Part shown: positions 39,381-51,425 of the stretch, piece by piece
How positions within the stretch are numbered: the first letter of the stretch is position 1
Layout of the letters: each line of letters opens with the position of its first letter
The notes under the pieces: model-generated
Databases searched by the model: none
Told to the model about the DNA's origin: nothing
Seen by the model: the letters and a program-made list of their open reading frames with translations, nothing else
Position numbers and translations under genes: made by a program
NCBI GenBank assembly: GCA_013398295.1
Contig: VZSF01000857.1
Coordinates: forward strand, 1 to 64,000
DNA length: 64,000 bases
From: Chionis minor
Lineage: Eukaryota > Chordata > Aves > Charadriiformes > Chionididae
Direction: 5' to 3'

Positions 39381-39566
39381 AGGGTGCCCAAACCTCACTT
39401 GCTGCCTTGAGATAATCGCAGGGAACCCCGAGTTACCTCTGCTGAGCCTGCAGCACGTGCATTAGGTGGATAGTGAAACTCTGTCACTATTCTTCTGGTC
39501 CTCAAACTAACTTGAAGAGTGACTTGAGTCTTTTCTAATTGCTGTGAGACTGGACTGATAAGTGCT

Positions 39567-39572
39567 AATAAA
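39567..39572 (+). terminator. candidate polyadenylation signal, FLCN
   Basis: First AATAAA after the FLCN stop, 187 bases downstream, in the context GCTAATAAATAG. A longer UTR using later variant signals cannot be excluded. Confidence 0.5.
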
Positions 39573-40375
39573 TAGTGCTGCTCTCTGTCCTGAAACTCAA
39601 CTCTAAATCTAGACCTCCGCACTCAAGACTAAAATACAGCAACACTCAAAGAATCAGCGTGAATTAATTAAAATCCCGTACTGTCCTCATTAAGCGTTAT
39701 GGCATGGCAGTAGACCTCAGTTTTAGATTTCATTGGCAAGACTCGGATACCTGTGATAATATCTGGAACTCCTGGAAGTGGATATAGTTAATCTCTCCGA
39801 ATCCCACATAAATCTCCTAAATGCCTGAGAGAACAAGAACCAAAAATAAGTGACACGTCACAGGGTATGGATCATGTGTAAATTATTTCAAACCACTTTA
39901 TGCTCGGATTTAAGAAGAGACTATTTTCTGCTGTAGCGTAAGTCAGGGCATCCTATTGGAGTCCTGTCACTCCATCTTATTTATTTATATCTTAACTTGA
40001 GACAGGTTCAGCATTTGCTTTGGAAATCTTGTCTGGGAGGGAGAATTGTAATATAAGAAGTCTCAAAATGCAGCCTGCTTGCCTCTCTAGAGGGTAAAAT
40101 ACTCGCCTTGTTTTGCCTGTGGTTGCAAAACTTGCAGGTAACGAAGATAACCTCACCAGGACAAGGCTGCTGGTGGTATTCAGAAATAGCTTTCCAGCTT
40201 CCTAATTAAATTAAGCGGAGAAGATCCAACCTGTAGGTGCTCCCTTCCTATATAGCCCTCTAGTAGCCATTTTGAATGCTTAATAGTTCATGGAAACATT
40301 GGTGCATTTTTTAATTACCTAAACAGATAATCCTTATCTATAGCGTAAGGAATTAACTGTTTCTGTTGTGAAGTC

Positions 40376-40412
40376 TTTTTTTTTTTTTTTCTTTCCTTTT
40401 TTTTTTTTTTCC
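40376..40412. repeat. T-rich low-complexity tract
   Basis: Two long T runs joined by CTTTCC, closely resembling the tract at 37094-37130. Confidence 0.85.
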
Positions 40413-41390
40413 TTGGATCATTGTTGGGAAAACTGGATGTTACCGTAGTCATTTTTAACAAGTTAGAGGCAGGTTTTACCCAGGTGACCTTCTACACTCA
40501 TTCAAACAACACTCAAGCTCAGAGGGGATGTTCCAACTTGTCACGAGTTCTGTTCTTATGTATAAAATATGCAGGTTGATTTTTTGTCTGGAACATCTGT
40601 AAAATAGAGACAGGCATTAAATCTCATTAAGAGCTATTTTTGTAAAATGGACAAAGCCTAGTTTTGTGTTGATTTTCAATGTGCGTGTGCGTTGGGGTGG
40701 GGGAAGCAGCAGTTGATCCACAAGGTAATTCCTGCATCTTAGCCTTGGTCTAATTTACAGAATTTAACAGGTTTTTTCCTCTTACCTTAGTCTGTATTAG
40801 TTTCTTATACACATCTGAGCATCTCTTACTCTGTAGACTAATTGAAAATGTTTGATGGGACATAAAACAACCGCAGGATATTCAAACAGCGAACAGATGC
40901 TTGGAAAAAGGCATTGCTCTGTCACTTCAAAAACCAACCTCTTACTTCATTTCCGGGTTTGCAAAAAGACTTGCATCTCCCAATTGTCAGTAAGGAAACA
41001 GGAGACAAAAGAGGTGCTCGCGCTTTATCCCCTGGAAAGGAAGCATTGCGTAGTATGTGCTTCTTGCTTCCTGTGTGCTAGGTGCTGCTCACGAGGGGAA
41101 AAACAAAGCCCACTGACAGTGGGATAAAAGTTACAGAAGTCATTAGAGAAGCGTGGAATAATGAAGCAGAATTTCTAATACGAGCTCTGTGCTTGCTCTT
41201 GTGGCTCCCTTTTATGTGATCTGCTACTCTTCTTTTTTTTTTTCCACTTGAAAACTATTCTGGTCCAATTCAGAGCCGTGTAACGCAACAGGTAAGATAC
41301 TATTTGGCATTTAGACCTTCTTGATTGCTGAACGGTTTTTATCTTTTAAAGAGTAGCTCTGCCAAGCAATCCCACATTAAAACCTAGTCA

Positions 41391-41406
41391 CTAACTAACT
41401 AACTAA
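41391..41406. repeat. (CTAA)4 microsatellite
   Basis: Four perfect CTAA units followed by degenerate CTCTAAA and CTAA. It is not the vertebrate telomere hexamer. Confidence 0.9.
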
Positions 41407-42923
41407 CTCTAAACTAACCCGCGGTTGGTGTAAGCCCCCGTCAGCAAAGTCCGTGTTTTTGAGCACGGTGTGGTTTCTTCCAAGACAGCAAAATGGTGAT
41501 CAGCAGGTCAAGCCTGAGGCTTCGTCTTCTTCCTTGCGCTCGTGTTAAGTGGTGAGTTGTACACGGTGTCGATCAGTCTCTGTCCTGGTCCGAAATGGGG
41601 CCGGGTCACGGGCAGCCAGACTCAGGATAACGTATTGCTTTTGAGCCAGGGCAAGGAACCCACTAATTTAACACGTACCCACAGGAGAGAAGGGGGAGAC
41701 TTGCTGAAGGCTGTGAACCCAGGACTCCTGCGTAGCAGAAAACCAGATGTGCTCACCTGCCAGAACACATCTACACATGGATTACCGAACCGTCATCTGG
41801 GCGAGTTCCTGCAGCGCTCCTTTTGCCCTCGGCGATAGCTGGAATGTGCACAACTTAATTAACAAAAAAGCACGTCTGCAGCCATCTTTCACCACCCTCC
41901 TTCCTTCTGAACAAGATGCCTTAAAGACAACCTGATTCAAGAAGGATGTTTCTTTATTCCCCCCGTTTCCTTTTCTGCCTGGCTGAGCAGCCTGTACCTG
42001 GGAGGCAGGAGGGAGCGGTGGGAGACCCACCACTGCCATTTTTGCACTAATTCTGCCACCTGTGTCCCCTCATCCAGGCGCTGGTGACCGTGTGTGGTGC
42101 AGCCAGCTGGTGTTCGGGGAAGGGTGAGTCGGATGGAGCCGCTCCCCGGTGCCTCCAGGCTGGGAGCAGTTTTTCGGTGCCATCCCTCTTTCCCCCCCAC
42201 CCCAAAGCATCCCGAGTCCCCGCGGTGAGCCCGGGGCTCCGGGAGGTGGCTGCCACCAAGGAGGGGATGGGGGGAAGCGGATCAGTGCCTCTTGTCCCAA
42301 ATCTGGGTTCTTCATCCGGTGTGCGCGCCAGTAACACAGCAGAGGTATTTCCGAGTTTATCCCATGAACGCGCAGAAATGGGGTGCTTGCCCCAGAATGT
42401 GAGCGCACCTCGGTTTCAAAAATCTCTGCTTTTATACATTGATTATCACGTGTGCAAACTATTAATACCTATTCACTGTTATTCTCTTTAATGACTGGTC
42501 AAGATTTCTTCACTTCCCGTGTAAATTTGCCGGCAGGCTCTGCCGTCTCCTTCTGGGGGGTAGGTGGCATCACTGGGGGAGGTGGGTGAGGAGTTGGTGG
42601 TCGTGCTCTCCCCCTGCCAAAATTTCCTTCCACCGGTTTCTCTGCTCATCCGGGCGCTCCCAGGAGGTTTTCTGGGTTGGCCGCGCGGGCCCGCAGTTCA
42701 TCGCTCTCCTGCCAGGAATATCCTATGTAGCGAGGAAGCGCCGTTGTCTCGAGGTTGGTTCCTCGACTGAATCGCAGCCGAATTACGCCCAGTTGCTGTT
42801 TCTCTATTTTAATATTCGGCAATTGATGACATGGGGCCGAGGCCGCACAGGGACCCCGCCGGCAGCAGGATTCCTTGGTAGTGGATTCCCACTACGCTTT
42901 TTACTTCATTTTTCCATCCCGCC

Positions 42924-42924
42924 N
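42924..42924. other. single-N join inside PLD6 exon 1
   Basis: One N separates non-coding, moderately AT sequence from the GC-rich PLD6 exon 1 in mid-frame. Unsequenced bases of unknown number must lie here. Confidence 0.85.
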
Positions 42925-43479
42925 CGCGGCCCTGCCCCTGCCCGCTGCCGCACGGTGACTGCGCCCTCAGCCGCCTCCTGCGGCGCCTCCTCGCCGCCCG
43001 CCGCTCCCTCGAAATCTGCCTCTTCGCCTTCTCCAGCCCCCAGCTGGGCCGCGCCGTCCGCCTCCTCCACGGCCGCGGCGTCCGCGTCCGCGTGGTCACC
43101 GACGCGCAGTACATGGGGCTGCGGGGCTCCCAGATCGGCCTCCTCCGGCAGGCCGGTGAGCGGCGGGCACGGCCGGGGTGGCTGCGGCCCGGGCCGGGGT
43201 GTCGGGTGCCGCTGAAGGGGTGGTTGTGTCGTTGTAGGGATCCAGGTGCGCCACGACCAGGAGGGCGGTTACATGCACCACAAGTTCGCCGTCGTGGACG
43301 GGAGGGTGCTCATCACGGGCTCCCTCAACTGGACCACCCAAGCGATCCAGAACAACCGGGAGAACGTGCTGGTCGTGGAGGATGCCGAGTACGTGAAGCC
43401 TTTTCTGGATGAGTTTGAAAGGATTTGGGAAGAGTACAATCCCGCCAACTACCGATTTTTTCCCAAAGACAGTAAGTGA
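42925..43479 (+). CDS. PLD6: PLD6 (MitoPLD/Zucchini), two exons, 5' end missing at an assembly join
   Basis: Visible coding exons are 42925-43155 (truncated on the left) and 43238-43479, giving 156 aa before the TGA. The protein is a mitochondrial outer-membrane phospholipase D family member linked to cardiolipin/phosphatidic acid metabolism and, as Zucchini, to primary piRNA processing (family knowledge). The reading frame gives the [12 protein letters not shown] segment, the LCLFAFSS-like strand, the [17 protein letters not shown] junction across the intron, and one HxKxxxxD catalytic motif (HHKFAVVD) followed by GSLNW. One HKD motif per chain fits the dimeric family. It ends FFPKDSK, shorter than human, which has an extra tail. 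The N-terminal membrane anchor and the first ~50-65 residues are absent. The sequence left of the single N at 42924 does not encode them in any frame, so the loss is attributed to assembly, not gene decay. The intron is only 82 bases. Confidence 0.93.
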
Positions 43480-45006
43480 GTGAGCTGCCTCGCAGGGCTG
43501 GCGGAGTACTCAACAGATGGCGTTCATGGGCTTTATTATTACGTACGGACATCATTGTATTGTCCATCTGGGTGTAATTTAGGTAAGCTCCTCCAGAGAA
43601 ACAAAGTTCCCTCTTCCCTGAAGTGCCAGAGGTCCCTTCCTGTGGGTCATTCCCGTTCTAAAGGGAATGACCCAACTGTTTGGGAGGATAGCCGCGCTAG
43701 GACAGCATTCCTCGAGCTCAAAACTACAGGCAGGTTGGTTGCCATGCCCTGGCGCAGAGGACTTCTATTTATATGGTGCCGGGTAGGTGTTTCAATAATG
43801 AAATGGATATTTTCCAGCTTGGGATACTGCAGAATGGAATTGTAGCCCAATGGCTCTTCTGTGTCGCTAATTAAAGAAAAGAGGGCTTACAGCAGAGCTG
43901 GAGTTTGTATAGAGAGATTAAGCACCTTAGTTAGGTTTTTTGTTGGTGTTCGCTGTTGAAAGTTCGTAAAAGGAGATTTGTGGGAAATAGGAAGGTAGGA
44001 ATTAGAAGCAGGTTTTGATTGTGTAAGTTTCCTTCGGTTTAAGATTAGCACAGTTCCAGCATAAAAGTGTGAGAAGGGATCCTAATGACAGCGTGTCTTC
44101 CAGCAAGCAAGTGTAGGGAAATCGGGAAAGAAATGAGAGAATCTGTTCTTTGGGAGTGGTTGGTCTTGAGAGCAGACACGGCTGGAGCAGTGGAAGGAAA
44201 CCCCAGTTCGTTCAGGTGGGGACGCCGCGTCCTGGTCTGGCTGGGGGACTTGGACCACCTGTGCTGGCAGCAGCAGAGTGGGGGACAGCGAGTGAACAGC
44301 AAGAGGGGGGCAAGATCTCTGTCTGCACAGCTCAGGGTGGAACAAAGACAGGTGTCAGCTGAGGAATTTCAAAACTCTAAACAGTGTCAGTGTAAGAATT
44401 ACTTTACTGAATATAAAGTGCCTGAAAATCTCTCAAAATGAAAAAAAGGTCTTAACATTTTGTTACCAGTTTTGCTTGATCCCGTAGTGCTGTGACTGGC
44501 ACTATTCAATTCCACTGCAATTGGCATTTTCACAGAAAAGCTCAACATCGCCGCCTGGTTTTTGCACGCCAGGCAGTCCCTGTGGGTCGGTTGGTTCTTC
44601 CAAAGATCCAAATCATTAAAAATTCCTCTAGATCCTTAGCTGTTATTTCGGATACATGGAGTAACAGCAACAGAATGCAGATTTGTTCTATTCTGTTTGA
44701 GAAAGTGGGCATGGGTCTGGGGGGAAAAGCGTTACTGCGATTTCTGGCATTACAACTATGGAAGGCACTGAGCAAGGCCATTCTCTAGTAAATCCCGTTC
44801 AGCAGCGTTAGATTTACACTACTTTAAACGTGTTATTGCTATTAAAATGCTACCTGTTGCATTTTCTTTGTAAAGTGTGACTGTAAAAGCAAAGCAAATG
44901 GCTCGCTCGTTTTCAGGCTCCGGCCTCTGCGCCGTTCTTTCTGGAGTAGTGTTCTGTTGAAAGAAACACCTCACTACACAGCATGCAAAGGGTGGTGCAA
45001 AAATAG

Positions 45007-45012
45007 TTTATT
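45007..45012 (-). terminator. candidate distal polyadenylation signal, MPRIP
   Basis: TTTATT on the plus strand (AATAAA on the minus strand) about 7.5 kb after the MPRIP stop. The surrounding AT-rich UTR-like sequence with a Pumilio-type element at 45044-45051 supports a long 3' UTR ending here. This is inference. Confidence 0.4.
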
Positions 45013-45052
45013 ACGATATAGTTAATGTAAAGTTAGGTAATTATATTTACAA

Positions 45053-45058
45053 AATAAA
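45053..45058 (+). terminator. candidate polyadenylation signal, PLD6
   Basis: AATAAA about 1.6 kb downstream of the PLD6 stop, only 46 bases from the opposing MPRIP candidate signal. This is consistent with convergent transcription units meeting here. Confidence 0.35.
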
Positions 45059-47805
45059 AATGATCAGCTACATCCATGGAAACCTAGCACGTCACACGAG
45101 TTTGTAAGGAATAAATACTGTGAGAAAAGGTGTTGTTTCTATTACAGTGAGCAGTTGATGGGGAACAGTGGCTCTTAAAAAAGCACTGAAATAAACTGGA
45201 GTGGAAGGGAGAAGGGGAGAGGAACTCACACACACTGAGAAACAGGAGCCTCCAACACCCATTCCTCTTTGCAGAGGGGAAAATAATTACGTGACGTTAT
45301 TTCCCAGACTAATCTGTGTGGAAAATGCCCCTTAAAAGAGGCCATTCCACCCTACGGATGGACTGGGCTCGAGGACAACCGTGCTTCTTTCTCTCCCACT
45401 GCCCTGCTCCGATCGTTCCTGTGTCTGAGCCGCAGGGGTTTCCTGTAGCTGTGAGGCTGCAGCATCCCAGCACCAGCCGGGCACCACCATCCCTGCTCCG
45501 CTGCTGCTTTGCCACTCGGCCGCATGGCAGGGCAGAGGGCAGAGGGCTGGCCGCCGCGTCCCCTTGTCACAGAAACTGGGAAATGACTCTTGCATCTTCA
45601 TTACTCACATTTCCTTTGGGTCCTTTGCAGACTACAAGTGGGAGAGCATGGCGCGTGCGTGGTTTTAATCCAGAACGAGTCCCCTTTGGCTACAGGTCCG
45701 ACGTCAGTTAAAGCTGTGCTCCGACAGAACCAAGGCCAAGCCTTCTGTTCTTGTTAGGACAGGGAAGGAAGACTGACCGTGAGTACCCAAACGGCCGGTA
45801 CCACTTCAGATACCACCCACAGACTTGCAGAGCCTCCTTGTCTCTCCCCAAAACTTCATCCTTTCAAATAAGCGTTTCTTTAAAATCTCAAGTCATCCAG
45901 GTCCCAGGAGAGTGGACACGGGTCAACGGCTGCGCATTCCTATCTGCTTTCTCCTTACCATCGTCTCTAGTATTTTACAACATACTTTGCTGTCTCTAGT
46001 TTAGAACAAAGAGTGAATGTTCTTGACAGTCCTGCACACAGGCAGCGTGTGAAGCAAGCTTGAAGAAAATAATTGTAACTGCACTCATTATTGATGAGTT
46101 CACGGCCAGCTGGCTTAGCTGGTGAATCCTACTCCTTCGGTTTCTTGTAGTAGTCGCAGACTGATGTAGGGCGAAGAGCTGGGGCCGGCACCTGCCTTCC
46201 AGCCTGGAGCTCCTGGCTCCTGCAGCGGGACCTTGGAGCCTGTTGTAAGCGGGGTTTGTACTACAGGAGCACACTTAAGCTTAACTCAGTAGTAACGACG
46301 TTGTACTGAAAGTTAACGCTTGAAGTCACGCGCCGTAAGTTGCGGGGCGCTTCCGTGGCTGCACAGCAGCGTCTCTCGTTCCCTTGTACCCTGCACTGCT
46401 GCCTCCTGCGCTCCCTGCGACAGCCCCCAGCTCCTGTGCCAGCACGGCTGCATGTGCTCGGTCACCCAGCGGCCGCCGCCGCTCGCTAACCGCAGACCTG
46501 CACGCGCACGGCGTCAACACCGCTATCAAATACAACATTCCCGAGTTCTCCGAATGGAAACCCCCCTCCAAGTTCATAGCGCAGTGAGGTTACAGCTCTC
46601 AAACAGACAGTGCACAATCTTTGGACAGGTATCTTCCAAACTAAAGGTACAGGTCAGCAGAAAAGGTTTGAAAAGATGTTTATAAGTCATCAAAACCAAA
46701 CAGAACAGTTTATCAGGGCACGGGGGGTGGGTCGGACACACTCGGCGCTCCTCTCCCAGCCCCCCAACATGGGACATGGAACAAGATTTAAAAATGAAAA
46801 CCACAACTCGGTCACAAAAGAGAACCCTCCACTAATTTCTGAGGAATAAATATTTACAGTGCGTGCTTTGAGTACTATACAGGTTTTAAATTACTTTTTT
46901 TTTTAAAAGAGAAGAATAACAAAGCTTTGTTTTCTAAAAAAAAAAAAAGGTAAAAATTACAGAGGAAAGGCAAGCTATGCCGAGCGTGCATGTGCTTAAG
47001 TGTTCACAACAAACCAAGTACTGTATCTGAACCACCAAAAAATGCAAAGGCCTAGTGGAAGTTCAATCAAGTACAGAGTTGGTACGAAAGATGGGACACA
47101 TGTTACAGTGCTGGGGGCAGCGCTATGGATGCCGTCCCCCCTTCCTGCAGGGAAAAAGAGACTTTTCTGGTTGGCAAGTCAGCACACAACTCGAGTTTTG
47201 AAGCAAATGAGCACAATTTGCTGCTTGCTTTTTTTTTTTTTTACATGCGGGCAAAGAAAAGGTCGCATTTAAAGAAGGATTCTGGCTGTTTCAGGGGAGA
47301 CGGTGGAAACGGTAAGAAAAAATTATGCAGGAAAAAAAATAATTCCTTGGAGCCAATTAGAAGGTGTCGGTGTCTGCACCTTCATTGCACTCGACTTCTC
47401 CTAGACCTCACTATCAATAGTGTCGAATTGTGTAAAACGCAGCAGCTTGCACTTCCCATGTTACGCCGGGAATATTCGGAGCCCTGGGGTGCGTCTGAAG
47501 CAGCCGGAGCGGGAGGAAGCAATAGGATAACTAAGGACCGCTGCTATCAGCAAAAAGTTTTCCAGCTGGGTTGGGTGGGGTTTTTTTCCTTCTTTTTTTT
47601 TTTTTTTTGCCCCCCCCAAGCACCGCCCTCTGCAGAAATATTTCAGGTTTCGGCTGTTTTTTGGTGCTGCAGGTTCCCTCTCTTTAATGTAAGGCAGGTA
47701 CTGAACTGCCCCTTGCTTTGGAGAGATGCTTAGATAGTTGCCAGACGGCAGGCGGAGCAGAGCCCAAATCCTGGAGTACAGCTGTTGGCATGCCACAGCA
47801 TCTTC

Positions 47806-47862
47806 CCTCCTCCTCCTCCTTTTCATCCTCCTCCTCTTCTTCATCCTTCTCCTCCTCTTCTT
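47806..47862. repeat. imperfect (TCC)n / (TTC)n tract
   Basis: Pyrimidine-only triplet repeat apart from two interspersed A residues. On the minus strand it is GGA/GAA-rich and creates spurious acidic or Arg/Lys-rich open frames. Confidence 0.9.
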
Positions 47863-49580
47863 TGGGACCCCCCAGAACTCAGAGCTACAGCCGTAAGACG
47901 CCGTATACAGCGTTCCCACCTGCTGAAGCGCTGCCCCAAAGGACGAGGTTGATCCTGGCCGTGCCAAGAGGCTCCTTTGCAGCCCCAGCGGCACCTTCGG
48001 GACAGCAGAGCCAGGTTCTCTGTTCTAATCTTCAGCGGAGCCAAACTCCCCAGTGGAAGACGGCTGCTCCGACAAGCTGCACCATACAAGCCCACCACCA
48101 CTATGTTGTTCATAACAGACCCCTTCGCTTAGCTATAAATATTTTAAACCCACAAAGTTCAGCACTAAGATTCATTGATTTGGCTTATTAAGCATTGTTA
48201 AAACGATGGCAACGGTGACCAGTCCCACCCATCCCTCCACGCGCTGCGTTCCCTGCGGCTGTCCCTCCTGCCAGCCAACACATTTTATTTCAGCTACACC
48301 TATAGTTAATGCCAGGAGTTTTCTTCCCAGCAAAAGTCCCTGTTTTGCTTTTCTCAGCTATTTGAAAGTCCAGAGAAGCTGGGCAATATCTATTAAATAC
48401 AAGTTCCCTGACAACACACCTCTGAGCAGCTGATCCCTGGGGCCTGACCCTCTTAGCAAACTTTAATTCAAATCCTTTTACAAATGTTTCAGAGAGCCTA
48501 TAAAAGGGGGGGGGGGGAGAAGAGGAGGTGATGCGAGGACTGACATTTTCTAGACAATAAGGTAAAAACAAACTAGAGGAACGAGAGGAGAAATAAAAAT
48601 CTGGCTTCATTCCTGCTGATGCTGGATCCCCTGGCGGTGCCTCACTGGAGAGAAGCAAAGCACCACCGTGTGCGTTGCCTCGGGCGAAGAATTGACCCAA
48701 GTGGCCCAGAAGTTACATACGACCCTTTGCTTAGCACAGGGGCACGTCTACAGGAAAGGAGCAAGAACTGTACAAGTGTTCCTGGGCGACTCTCCCCCCG
48801 CTATGTTTTTCTACGTGTATAAATAAGAATATTCCCCCCAGAGCCTCCCTTCACAGGGCAGTTTAAGGCCTGGGCACAAGCAGAATTGCATCTCCGGACC
48901 CTCCCTCTCACAGCTCCCTGTGCCACTGCATTTTTATCACCTCTTCTTCTGCCTTCCTGCACCATCCACCACCAAAGTGCTGCCACCTGTGCCAACACGC
49001 TGCAGGGCCTTTCGGCCCCTCCTCACCTCTTTTCTTGAAAAAAAAAAATAATAGAAAATTCATTACTGTATTTACACATGCTGAGTCACAAGCTGGGGAT
49101 GATTCCCCACCTGATCGCTCCGAGTGTGCCCTCCACTTACGCAGCCATTCTCTACGTTAAGAAATAAGGCTCAAAGTGGGAGCACTGGCAAAGAAGTCAA
49201 GTTCTCTCACTCACCAGGCTTGATATCTCGTCCCAGGTGGGACACTAAGCTGCAAGAGGGGATTTTTTTTGGTATGAGGAAGCGAACAGCAGAAAACAGC
49301 CCTTTGCGGGGAGCCTTGTGATGCTCCTGTGGCCTGACCCTGTATCAGAAAAGGTCCATCTTGTGTCCTCCACCCCACTGGCGTGCCAATGCAAATAGCA
49401 AGGTACATCACTTCTAGTCCTCACGCTTAAAAGAAGTGCTCCTGAGCAAATACAGTATGCAAAGGAAAAGCAGGATTTGCCAGGGGACATGGGAAAGGTC
49501 AGGGTCCACATGGCGAGGAGACAAGCGCATGTTCTGCTCGGTTGGCTAAAAAGAACAAAGTCCCACATACATCTTGCAAG

Positions 49581-49609
49581 AAGAGGAGGAGGAGGAGGAG
49601 GAGGAGGAA
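49581..49609. repeat. (AGG)n microsatellite
   Basis: Eight to nine near-perfect AGG/GGA units in the putative MPRIP 3' UTR, seen directly. Confidence 0.9.
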
Positions 49610-51419
49610 GGTGTCCTCCTGGAGCCAGTGAGGTCTCGTAAGAGAAGAGCAGTGACAATGACAAGGCCTACATGCTGTCCTAGCGCTGTGTCCCAAGGCC
49701 TCTGCCAGGAGATCGCAGCTGCTGGAGAGCAGAGCTCACCACGGACCCCAAGCAGCCAGGGATGAAGCGCACAGGTTATCCTTGCTGAGAGCCGCACAGA
49801 TGACTTGGGATGGGACCACACCAGGCACCTGGGCTGGGTGACAGCCTTGTGACACAATCAGGCATATACAATACACAAAACACAATGGATGGAGTCACCT
49901 TCCCACCCGAGGAATAGCCTGAATTTAGATGAACCTGGGCCACAGCACTGACATCTCCACTGGCCCTGCAATCTGCTCCGCTTGGCAGGTGATGGTGTCC
50001 CTGCTTTAACTCAAAGACCGCCTTTAGCTGCTCACAGATGCCACTGAAGTGTCACATTCCCAGCTGCCGTGAGCACAGGGACCTCAACAGGCATCCTTCA
50101 CCCAGCCGTGAGGTTGTACCAGAGACCCAGACCTCTCACTCCAGTCAAGTGCAAGATGCCAGCAGGGAGCGAGAGAGAAACCCCGCACGTGACTAGTGAC
50201 AAAGGACTCTCTTCTTCCAGAAAAGGACTTCTAAGCACAACACATGCACACTTGACCTGGAGAAGGCTGAATTTGGGAAGGGCTACTACTAGGGAGAGCT
50301 GCATCTGAATCTTCCGGGCTGGCAGGGAAGCAGGACCCCATGCCACAGCTGTAAAAAGCCACTAGTAACCATTACCAACATACACGGATTTATCCACAAC
50401 AGCCTATGCTTTATCTGGCCGTTAGCTAGCTCAGCACGGCGAGAGCAGTCATTTCCACAGCCCCCGGACAGCACTAAGGTCATCATTTCCATTTTGGGGC
50501 TCCCCACTTTGGACTCCCATCATGCAGGTGAGAAGCTGATGGCGAGCAGCTCTGGGGACACAGGCCACATTCCTCCCCGGTGGGATGGGAGGAGGACTAA
50601 GGCGGCTGCTGACTGATGGGTGAAAGCAAACACAATGCGAGGAGCAGCATGGAGATTCCTGGGAGCGGCTGACGGCTGATCAGAGAGGTGGTCCAGGTGG
50701 GGCACGGCTGGGAAGGCTCCCGGATCCTCCAGCGCTCAGACGAAAGCACTATGGTGAGCTCGGATTAAGGCGAGTGGCTGCACATCAAAACATCTTAGAG
50801 GGCACGTGCCTGCTGCTGAGGGAAAAGCCTTTGTATCCGAGTGGTTGAGCAGGACTGGAAATGGCGGTCACCGGCCCCGCTCACTGCTCCAGCGAGAGTT
50901 TGCTCTGAGGGCAGCACTTGTACCGCCTGCGTGACGGACCCAAAATCAGCCATGAAAGCACACAGAGCTGCCTACGTCAACCGTGTGTCAAGCTCCCAAA
51001 AGACGAGAGGAAGCTTTGCTCCATGTGAAGGCCACGTGTACCTTTAACAGCCCAGCCCAACGTGCTGCAGGTCGCCTGGCAGGGTTGGGAAGCCAACGTG
51101 CTGCTTCAGCCCTCCTCCCGGCCAGGGCGATCGGTGAGGCAGGACCTGGAGTCTTTACAGGTGGCACCTTGGAATGCTCTGGTTAGCCTGGGATGAAGCC
51201 GCCGTGCCGGGAGCAGCCCCGCTGCTGCAAAGCAGCGTAGGCTTCTTCTGGGAAGACAGGCTGTGCTCGGCCGGCCGCCTGCCGCGCTAGTGCCACCAGC
51301 TCCCTCACCGCGCTTCACTCCGGATCCCCTTATCGGCCTCGCGGTGCTGAACTGTATGCTTTAAATTACAAAAGCTATTAGGACTGAGAAGGTCTGAAGC
51401 ACATACTGGTTTTGAGATT

Positions 51420-51425
51420 TTTATT
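51420..51425 (-). terminator. candidate proximal polyadenylation signal, MPRIP
   Basis: First AATAAA on the minus strand after the MPRIP stop, about 1.06 kb downstream. It is probably an alternative to the distal candidates at 48284-48289 and 45007-45012. Confidence 0.4.

Larger units (their letters stand above)
39381..42924 (+). other. FLCN 3' UTR and FLCN-PLD6 spacer
   Basis: The FLCN 3' UTR begins at 39381, with a canonical AATAAA at 39567-39572. Later stretches (to about 41300) are AT-rich and could be a longer UTR. Simple tracts are a T-rich run at 40376-40412 and (CTAA)4 at 41391-41406. From about 41900 the sequence becomes GC-richer toward PLD6. No coding exon was recognised, and the expected PLD6 N-terminus is not found left of the N at 42924. 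Confidence 0.65.

Noticed and set aside
41391..41420. Interstitial telomere-like repeat
   Set aside because: The unit is CTAA, not CCCTAA; it is a short tetranucleotide microsatellite.
42586..43215. 209-codon plus-strand frame over PLD6 exon 1
   Set aside because: It reads PLD6 exon 1 in the wrong frame and crosses the N at 42924. The true frame is fixed by the HKD exon.
46384..46587. Plus-strand open frame ending in a plausible-looking peptide (NIPEFSEWKPPSKFIAQ)
   Set aside because: Short, no recognised family, no splice context, and located in the putative antisense 3' UTR of MPRIP.
47461..47994. Arg/Lys-rich minus-strand frame of 177 codons
   Set aside because: Created by the pyrimidine triplet repeat. 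Other frames of the same tract give Glu-rich peptides, and there is no similarity outside the repeat.
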